Source: Apus apus
Taxonomy: Eukaryota > Chordata > Aves > Apodiformes > Apodidae
Assembly (NCBI RefSeq): GCF_020740795.1
Contig: NC_067293.1
Span: 20,216,378-20,280,377, forward strand
DNA: 64,000 bases
Direction: 5' to 3'
Shown here piece by piece: positions 38,108 through 46,717 of this stretch; positions within the stretch are counted from its first letter, which is position 1; the number at the start of each line of letters is the position of its first letter. The position numbers and the translations under genes were made by a program. The notes beneath the pieces were generated by a model. It was given only the letters and a program-made list of their open reading frames with translations, had not been told where the DNA came from and ran no database searches.

Positions 38108-39135
38108 AGGGCAGTAAGGTGGATTGGGAATTGGCTGGAGGACAGAGCTCAAAGCGTTAAGCAGGGCAGAGTGTGGTTGGAGACCTGTGTCGAGTGGGGT
38201 CTCCCAAGGGTTGATACTGGAACCAGCCCTGTTCAATGTATTGATCAATGACCTGGGCAAAGGGATAGAGTGTGCCTTCAGCAAGTTTGCTGATGATACA
38301 AAACTGGGAGGAGTGGCTGACACACCAGAAGCCATTCAGCGAGACCTGGACAGGCTGGAGAGTTGGGCAGGGTGAAACTTAATGAAATTCAACAATGATC
38401 AGTGTAAAGTACTTCATCTGAGGAGGGATAACCCTATGGATCAGTACAGGTTGGGGACTTACCTGCTTGAGGTAAGGACCTCATGGTCCTGGTGGACAAC
38501 AGGCTGACCATGAGCCAGCAATGTGCCCTTGTGGCCAAGAAGGCCAATGGCCTCCTGGGGTGTATTGAGAAGAGTGTGGCCAGTAGGTCAAAGGAGGTTC
38601 TCCTCCCCCCTCTATTCTGCCCTGCTGAGGCCACATCTGGAATACCATGTCCAATTCTGAGATCCCCCATTCATGAACAACAAGGAACTACTGGAGAGGG
38701 TCCGGCACAGGCCACAGAGGTGATGAGGGTCTGGAGCATCTGCCCTGAGGAAAGGCTGGGAGAGCTGGGGCTGCTTAGCTGGAGAGGAGGAGACTGAGGG
38801 GGGATCTCATCAGTGCTGGCCAACATCTGCAGGGGGTATCAGGAGGGTGGAACCAGACTCTTTTCCACAGTGTCCATTGACAGGACAAGGGGCAATGGGC
38901 ACAAGATGGAGCACAGGAGGGTCAAGTTAAACATAAGGGAAAAATGTCTTTATTCTGAGAGTAAAAGAGCCTGGGACAGGCTGCCCAGAGAGGTTGTGGA
39001 GTCTCCTTCTCTGGAGACATTCCAAACCTGTCTGGATGTGTTCCTGTGGGATCTGCTGTAGGTGACACTGCTCTGTCAGGGGGATTGGACTAGATGATCT
39101 TCAGAGGTCCTTTCCAACCCTGACAACTCTATGAG
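38108..39135 (+). mobile_element. CR1: CR1 LINE fragment, RT end to 3' tail
   Basis: A sense CR1 copy of about 1 kb inside EDA2R intron 1. The frame at 38,124-38,375 keeps part of the reverse-transcriptase palm, including '[15 protein letters not shown]' and '[13 protein letters not shown]' with the catalytic-type ADD. Frames are broken further on; the 38,483-38,797 and 38,813-39,061 frames are later pieces. The 3' end is 'ctagatgatcttcagaggtc' followed by 'tctatga' near 39,133. It is 5'-truncated and inactive. Confidence 0.93.
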
Positions 39136-39465
39136 GGATGTATCCCCAGCAACAGACCATTCTGAAGTGTAGAGAAGTTTGTTAATACGTGACAGAAAGT
39201 GGTTAAGTTGTGTTTGCAGGACAGTTTCACCAAAAGGCTGCTGGTTCAGGTTTTTTGCTTGTTCTGTTGTGGGGTTTTTTTTGTTTGGCGTTTTGTTTTG
39301 TTTTCTTTTTGTGTGTGTTTTTGTTGTTTGGTTTGTTTGGTTTTTTCCCCACCAGTACTTCTTTCTTGTGTTACAATGGCACTTTGACAACCCAATGAAA
39401 ACTTATCTCTTTGTTCTCATGACTTGGGTGTCTTGGGTCCTTTTCTGTTGCCTGCAACTCTTTTT

Positions 39466-39960
39466 CATAGAATCACAGAATCTGCTGAGTTGGGAAGGAC
39501 CCATCAGGATCACCAAGTCCAACTCCTGTCCCTGTGTAGGGCACCCCAAGAATCACACCATGGGCCTGAGAACATCATCCAGATGCTTCTGGAACTCAGG
39601 CAGGCTTGGTGCTGGGACCACTGCCCTGGGAGCTTGTTCCAGTGCTCAACCACCCTCTGGGTGAAAAGCCTTCTCCTGATATCCAACCTAAACCTGCCCT
39701 GATGCAGCTTCTGCCATTTCCCCCAGTCCTTTCACTGGTCACAGGGGTGAAGAGATCAGGACCTGCCCCATCTCTTCCCTCCTGAGGAACCACAGACTGC
39801 AATGAGGTCACTCCTCAGCCTCCTCTTCTCCAAGCTGCACAATTCAAGTGACCTTTGGACACCCTCCAATAGCTTCATGTCCTTTTTACATCTTTATACT
39901 CTTGTGATGAGTAAAAGCCTGAATCTGGAGTCCAGACTGGAGCACTGGCCGCGCTGGCCC
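39466..39960 (-). mobile_element. CR1: CR1 LINE fragment (antisense)
   Basis: The plus strand starts with 'catagaatcacagaatctgc', the complement of a CR1 tail. It runs through complements of the 'aaggacccatcaggatcacc', 'ttccagtgctcaaccaccct' and 'caatgaggtcactcctcagc' blocks until about 39,960. The insertion is in minus orientation within EDA2R intron 1, about 330 bp from the sense copy. Confidence 0.92.
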
Positions 39961-40319
39961 CCCTGCGCTGGGCTGGCGGGGGTGAGGGGCTGCAGGCTTG
40001 GAGCTCGCCAAGAGGTCGGGTCTGGGCTATTACTGTGCCAGCCCTCAGGGTGGTTGTGTCACCCCTGCTGAGCCTGGCCCTCGACTTTTAATTTTTCCTA
40101 CAGCGTTCAGCCCGTAGCTGAACCCTAGTCCTGAACCTGCACTTCTGGGGCATTGGCACCCAGCTGCCTCTCTGCCACCTTCTGAGATGGTGACAAATCT
40201 CCTTTATTTATTCGGTAGTGTCAGTAACCTTTATGTTATTTATAGTGTCTGAGCATTCCCCTCCCGAGATGTTTGCAAGATAAATTTATCTCCCTTAGCT
40301 TCCCAGGGCCAGTCCTCGT

Positions 40320-40720
40320 TGCTTTTCCTCGCGGCAGCCAACGAGCCCCGGCTGTGCGGGAGCTGCGGCGCGGGGTGACTCATGCTCTGTGCTCGTCCGG
40401 GACAGGCTTCATCTCCAATGAATCTCGGCCCTTCCGAGCCTGGGGAGCCCGTGCAAGCGTCTGCTTCCAGAAGGCATCCGGCGAGGGAGTGGTGGGGGAT
40501 TAAGGAGAGGAGCACAGAAAAAGCCTGCGGAGGAATGCTGCTGGGGTGCCTGGGAACGGTGGGGCTGGGAGGGGAAAGGGGCTGTGGTAGGAGGGGCCGG
40601 GGTGTTCGAGGGGCCCTCCTCGCCCCCAGCCCCCTCTGCTGCCAGAGCCTGGCAGGGGACGGGTGTCCCAGCCAAGCCTTCCCTCCTCCCGAGGCTGTGG
40701 AGCAGGATGTCTCTGGTTGA
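40320..40720. promoter_or_regulatory. GC-rich cluster with AP-1 site in intron 1
   Basis: A CpG-enriched patch about 1 kb upstream of the first coding exon carries a consensus AP-1 site 'tgactca' at 40,376-40,382, next to 'ggcgcggggtgac'. It could be an intronic enhancer or alternative promoter. There is no TATA box or clear exon, so this is a weak call. Confidence 0.3.
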
Positions 40721-41762
40721 AAGGCCAGGTTTTCCCGGGTGGTTCAGGCTGTTCAGGGTGGTGGTCTTCAAAAGAGCTTTTCCAGGTGCTCTCCGTTCCT
40801 GATGGGTGTTTAGACATTAAGGAGTTGTGCTCTCAAGGCTGGCCGAACACTGTTTTTCTCCTGACTTTCTGCACAAAGTAAAGATTGGTCTAGTGGGGGT
40901 GGATTTTATTTAATTTCTGTCATCAGAGTAAGAACCCACGTGAAATAAGCAGAAATGAACAGATGGTCCCAAATCTCCAAGGGAGTTGTTCAGTTTTGTA
41001 GTTTCAGCCCGAGCTGCTTGTTCTCAACAAGTCGGGGGTCCCAAGCTCCCCTCTGAGCTGCCCTCCTTGAGGGTGCAAACCATGGCTCATGGGGCTGGAG
41101 GTGTTCTGCCCTTAACTTCAACTGAGCTGCTCATTCCTCTTGGAAAGGCTCTGGATGGTGTTTTCCAGGGATGTGGGTGCTTGTCCCCCGAGATGCCTGC
41201 AAGTGAGCCTGCACCAAGCAGGAATGTGTGTGGAGCAGGAGCTGGAGCAGCCCGTGTGGCTCTGGGCCAGCCCAGCGGGACCACAGGAGTGTGTCTTCTG
41301 CCAGGGACACGGCTGGTCACTGGCATCTGGTTGTGTCAGCCCAACTCAGCCATGCTGGCTGGTGCTGGGACTTGGTTGGGACTGAGCTCTCTGCCCATAG
41401 TCTGGGGTGCCCAGACCCACAGCCAGGGCTGGCAGGGTCCTCTGGCCTCCTGCAAATCGTGACCTAAGCAATGAGTGTGTCAGCCTTAATACTGGAAATG
41501 AAATCTCATTTGCTCCACCATGAGGGCTGCAACAAGGCAGCAAAACCAGGCAGTTCCTTCCCAGCCTTGCTGGGAGGCCTGTGCTGCGCTGCTGGAGCAG
41601 CCTTTTCCTGCCACAGTGACATCTGACATCTGTGGTGCACAAGAAATGTAGAGCAGAAACTTCTGCCTAGAGCAGGGCACTCTGCTCATCTTGAGCATGT
41701 TGGGGCTGGCTGTGACCTCTCTGCCTTCTCCTCCTCAGGCTCCCGGCCCCTCTCCAGCTCCA

Positions 41763-44700
41763 ATGGCCTGCCAAGAGAGTGAGTACCTGGATGAGCATGG
41801 GCAATGTACTCCCTGCATCAACTGCAAGCCTGGACTGGAGCTTTCCAAGGTAAATTGGCTGCTCTGGAAGGACCAGGAATCATCTGGCACTGAGGCTTTT
41901 ACAGTGCCAGGGGAATCCTCTGCCAACCCTCCTTTGGAAGGATAATCTTGGGTCCTGGCATGCTGGGAAGAGCTCGGGCTCAGTGAGAAGGGGCAGTGAA
42001 CAGTTTCCGTCACCCTGGACAGGAGGGGAGACGGTGGCAGTGACAGTAGGAAGGGCTTTCAAGTTTCTGCTTGGTGCCCGCTTCCCTTCTGGCTGATGGA
42101 AATCGGAGTCTCCCAGTCCATAGTGCAGTGAAGCTGTGCTGCCTGGCCAGGTGGGCGCTGGGTGGGCACCAGCAGGACGTGGCTGCAGAGGGTCTGGCCC
42201 AGTCTCAGCAGTGGGGCTGGCATGGGATCCCCCCGAGACATGCTCCCCAGGGCACATCACTGCCGGAGCTTTCCTGCTCCTTAACTACAGCTGGCGGCCC
42301 TGGCTGGGCAGCGCTCGGCATCCCTGTCTCTGCTCTCATGGCATCTGCCCTCAGCTGGGTCTTGAGGACCCTTTGTAGTCACCCCTCCACCCGTTGTCCC
42401 CAAGAAGGGGTGCCATTTTCCTGGGCGTTGCTTTGGGACCTGAAGTGGCTCCTTGCCACAGCCATGCACTGACCTCGTGTCTTGCAGGACTGCGGCGATG
42501 GCAGCGGGGGGGACGCGCAGTGTGTCCCCTGCCCTCCCAGGAAGTTCAAGGACAACTGGGGCCACCATGGCTGCAAGCCCTGCCTGTCCTGCACCCTCAT
42601 CAACCGCGTCCAGAAGTCCAACTGCACAGCAACAACCAACGCCGTCTGTGGGGAGTGCCTGCCAGGGTGAGTGGGGCTGGACCCTGGCTCCTGCAGGACT
42701 GCCATGGGCACACCCGGGAGCCTGCAGGGAGGGCATGGGTGGGGGGATTTATCTGGGCTCACCCAGAACATGGAATTTGAGAGGAGGCCCAGTGACCCAG
42801 GGCCACCTCTTGAGAACACTGTAAGTGACATGCCAATCAGACCCATCTGATGGCCCCCTTGTAGCTCTAGAGAAGGGAACCTGAAGGCTCCCATGAATGA
42901 GCAGTGGAAGAAAACTCCTTCCAGGCCTGAGTTGTTCCTGTTGACACCCAGGTGGCTAAGCCCTGGAAGATGAATGACCAGTGCCACTAGTGATCCCCAA
43001 AGAAGGGGACAGACCATGCTTCGGCTGCTGTGAAGTGCCTGAGGGCTGCAGACCACATGCAGGCCAGCAGCGTGGCTCCTGAGAGAGGAGCCAGAATGGG
43101 CTCTGGTTTATGAACCTCTTCCCAGATGTGGTTCTAGGCTGGGATGTTTCTGTGGCTTTGTGGAGCTATTGATCACTAGCACCCACTTTAGCAGGTGTGG
43201 GGTGGGGGGGACAGTTCGAGTGATGTCTCCCCTTGGCCCCAGGGTGACAGACATGAAAAAGTAGCTGCGGGTCCAGCTTCAGCCAGCAATAGCGAGACCT
43301 GCCGCCTTGGGGGGTCCCAGCCCACCGGGCAGGAGGAGTTGGATGAACCCCATCTCCCCGTAGCTGGGCTGGTGGGGCTCACCATGGCCTGTGTGGTGAG
43401 GAGACCCTCTGCTCTCTTGGCAGGTTCTACCGGAAGGCGCGGATCAGCGGGCAGCTGGACTGGGAGTGCATCCCTTGCACCAAGCAGACCCCCACCTCTG
43501 AGCCTCAGTGTACGTGCTGTCCCTCACCCATGGGGACCAAGGTCCTCTGGGGTAGAGGGCTGGTGAGGACATGGCAAAGCATGGTGCATGCCAAGTCATT
43601 GTGACCACGTCAAAGGCGCTCAGACGTGCACCATCCTCTCACTGATCCTGCTTGCTGGCCACAGCACCAGCTGCTGTCCCACAGACCTGCTGGACAAAGG
43701 AGGCATGGTCATCACACATGAAGAGGAATGGGCAGGGGGTTGCCCAAGCCTGGGGTTAGGCTCCAATGTTTTGTGGGTGGTGTGTTTGCAGGTCGATCCA
43801 GAGTAAACCTGGTGAAGGTAGCCATCCCCACTGTACCACCGCAGGGCACAGCCCTTCTTGCCCTGACCAGCAGTGCCCTGGTCATCATCGTACTGGTGCT
43901 TCTGGCCCTCTCCATCATCTACTGCAAGCGGTTTTGGAAGAGCCAGTGCCAGCGAGGTGAGTTGACGCCTGCAGAGGTTCTCTCCCTTTCCTGGTCACAC
44001 ATACCTGTGGCCTCTCCTCACCATGTAGAGTGTTGCCCCTGCTGCTGCCACTCTTGCAGCATGCAGTGACCCAAACATTCCTCTGCTCCTGCAGAAGAAA
44101 CACATTTCTACATCTGCAGGACCTTTCTTGTGCTTTGCCTGCTCCAAGTCCCAGCAGAGCCTCCTTCCTCCTTGGTACCATAGTCAGGAGGAGAAGAAGG
44201 CTGTTCCACAGGCAGAGCTGGCTGTCCTCTCTCCTGGGGTTTCCTGGGGGCAGATTAAGTTTCAGCAGCTCCTTGCAGAGCAAGGCTGCGGGACTAGTTA
44301 GGGAAGAGGGCAGTGGGTCTGGTGGCTGGGGTTGGGACAGGCTGGCATCCAGCCGGTAGACATACCTCACAGCTGAGGACACACCAGGGAAGCAAGCCAA
44401 GCCTTTGCTCAGACTGCTTCTCCTCTATCCTCCAAGTCTTCCTGAGGACTCAGAACTTCTCAGGCCAGCGAGCGACGTTCCCAACCACGGCAGTGCCTGG
44501 CAGATTCCTGTGTGAGGAGCAGATGTCTAGTCCCTGCTGCCTGGGTACGAAGAACTGCTACAGGCAGGCAGAAGGTACCTGCTCCTGCAGCCTCTCGGGT
44601 AGGGAGGGAGGGTGGTGCTGGTCTCCAGAAGGCATAGTGAGATGCCCTTAGGCAGGAAGGACAGTGTCCAAGTCCCACCAATGTGAAATTCAGGACCACC

Positions 44701-46717
44701 CTTAGAAACACTTGCAGACCCTGAACCAGGAATCCTCGCATGCAGCCCCTCCAGCTCCTGCTCCCCCCCAGCCTGCTCCTGCTCTCCTTGAAACTGGAGG
44801 GAGAGATCAGCCACTCGCAAGACTTTGCAGAAAGGCACCAAAGTGGCTTTGCTCCGTGGTGCAGGGGTCTGGCCTCTGCCTGGTGGCTCCGGGTTGTGCT
44901 GAGTCCCACCTGTTTCTGGTTTCAGGCCCCATGGAAGCAGCGCAGTACATTTCGGAGGGTGAAGGCGTGGGTCTCCAGCTTCCCTCCCTCCAGCTGGAGA
45001 TGGACTTACCCCCAGCTGTGGCAGTTGGCACTGCCTCCAAAGCCCAGCTGGGCAGGAGCCTCCTGGAAAGCCAGCCCCTCATCCGCGCCTCGGGCTGCAG
45101 CGACTGCCTGGCTGGGGTCCTGCCACCTGCAGCCCCCTGGCAGGGCCAGCCAGAGGCCCTTGCCCCCCTCTCCTCCTGCGCCTCTGAGATGCAGCACAAG
45201 TGGCCTCATGCCCCAGTGGAGTGCACTGAGCTGGACCTCCAGAAGTTCTCCACCCAGGCAGACTTTGTGGGCAGCGAGCGGCCGGAGGAGGCAGCACCGA
45301 GGGTCCCGGCGGAGAGCAGGGGCAGCGGGCGGGAAGTGGCCCCGCACCCACCCCCCACCTTCCCCAGCCCCACCACTGAAAGTGGGGAGCAGACGGTGAG
45401 TTCTCCAGCCTCTTTGCTCCTCTGACCTGCTGCTGGACACACAGGGCTCAGGCATAGGGTGCTGGGCTCGCCAGTGGTTTAGGGATGTAAGCAAAGGTTC
45501 ATTAATATCTGGGACTAGCCGCTAATTACTGAGAAAGATTCGCCAGGTGTTTGGTGATACGTCACTCAACAGGCCACCGGCCATGGAGATGTGACCTGCT
45601 GGAGTAGTTTCAAACATCCAAAAGACTATAGTCAACTTATCAAATATATGATCATATCTTTAACTGATGTGCTCTCAAGTGGCTTGTCCTCCTGTTCTCC
45701 AGAAAGCTGACCTGGCAGTTTGGGGAGCTAGTTGCTCCTCCCTCTCTGCTGAGCTCTCAGTGAATCCAGTAACTAACATCTCGTTTGGCAGAGAGATGCA
45801 TCAAACAGCTTCACTCCAGGTCACAGTTCATGAAAGCAGTTTGCTGGGAGGCCCTGGAGCATCCCAGGGAAGTCACTGGCTCTGTGGGGTGGTTGTGCTG
45901 GAAGGAGAAGTGTTGTTCCTCCAGCAGGCCTTGCTGTTCTCACCAGACTGCCACCAACCTTGAGGTCTTTGTCTTGCCAGGTGGATGATGCCCAGAGCCT
46001 TGTGACTCAGATCAGCAGCACTGCCAAGGGTATGTGTCTTTCCAGCCTTGTCTTTTTTCTCCAAGTACTGGGGTAGCAGAGAGAGGCAGATCTGAGAAGG
46101 GAGCTCCTCCAGAAGTCCACCATGGCTATGTGGAGGTGACTTTTGTGGCCTTTGGTGTTAGTTCACAAGGTGGATTTTCTCTGATATACCTTGAATATGC
46201 AGGTGATTGGTGGGTGGATTCCCAGATGTCACTAATTACCTGCCTCTCCAGGACTGAGCCAGCTCTATGCTGCTGAGCTCTGAAGGTGATGCTGGAGGAG
46301 ATACCTGCCCTGGCAGGATGGTGTTTCACCTGCTTTGCAGGAACAGGGGTGGCGTCTGTTTTTCATGTCCTGGGCAGATAGGCTGGTTTCTAACCCCATT
46401 TTGCTGTGCTGCTGCCCCCAGGTCTCCCAGTAGCAGAACTGCCCCATTCCTTGGTGCAGTCACTTGCCTTCTTGTTGGACCCTTCCATGAATGGTGTGAA
46501 GAACTTCAGCCACGTGGCACTGGAGCTGGGGGTCACGCCCCAGCTGCTGGGACGGATATCTGGATTTGAGCAGCTCGTTGCTCACTTCACCTACTCGGGA
46601 GCCACGGTCACCATCCCCCTCCTGGCCCAGGCTCTGCAGCGGCTCCAGCGCTTCGATGCTCTGCTCCTGCTCTGTGACCACCTGGTGCTCAGCCAGGCCC
46701 AGGGCCACCAGCGCTAG
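41763..46717 (+). CDS. EDA2R: EDA2R/XEDAR (TNFRSF27), ectodysplasin-A2 receptor, with C-terminal death domain
   Basis: Eight coding exons: 41,763-41,849; 42,488-42,666; 43,424-43,509; 43,792-43,956; 44,437-44,574; 44,926-45,395; 45,981-46,029; 46,422-46,717. All introns are GT-AG, the phases agree and the frame is open for 489 codons. The product is a plasma-membrane TNF-receptor-family protein that binds the A2 splice form of ectodysplasin and signals to NF-kB and JNK through TRAFs. The start MACQESEY lines up with the human start, and there is no signal peptide (type III protein). Residues 3-118 form cysteine-rich modules, with 'NRVQKSNCTATTNAVCGEC' near-identical to human and an N-glycosylation site at N74. 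Residues 138-161 span the membrane. A TRAF6-type motif PVECTE lies at 315-320, followed by LDLQKFS as in human. The linker at 219-375 is longer than in human. Residues 393-489 look like a death domain ('KNFSHVALELGV', 'LLAQALQRLQRFDALLLL'), absent from the 297-residue human form. Exon 6 (44,437-44,574) is the least certain. Confidence 0.93.
41850..46421 (+). other. EDA2R introns 2-8
   Basis: Seven introns of 638, 757, 282, 480, 351, 585 and 392 bp separate the coding exons. I see no repeat, RNA gene or nested gene in them. If the donor after exon 7 (45,395/45,396) is not used, the frame continues for nine residues (VSSPASLLL) to a stop at 45,423-45,425. That would give a 384-residue receptor without the last two exons. 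Confidence 0.7.

Larger units (their letters stand above)
34936..41738 (+). other. EDA2R intron 1 (inferred)
   Basis: A 6.8-kb intron bounded by gtaagc and an ag acceptor after a pyrimidine-rich tract. It holds a poly-T tract (37,149-37,176), an A-rich tract (37,828-37,853), two CR1 copies (38.1-39.13 kb sense, 39.47-39.96 kb antisense) and a GC-rich cluster at about 40.32-40.72 kb. The region 35.7-37.9 kb and the last kilobase show nothing recognisable. Confidence 0.5.

Noticed and set aside
41691-41762. Upstream in-frame ATG that would add 24 residues (MSMLGLAVTS...) to EDA2R
   Set aside because: It lies upstream of a good splice acceptor at 41,738, so it is in intron 1, and the human receptor starts at the position equivalent to 41,763. 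It would matter only with a start site inside intron 1.
44095-44130. Alternative acceptor for EDA2R exon 6
   Set aside because: It would stay in phase for a short way, but the product does not resemble the receptor tail. The site at 44,436 gives a complete exon with a matching donor phase.
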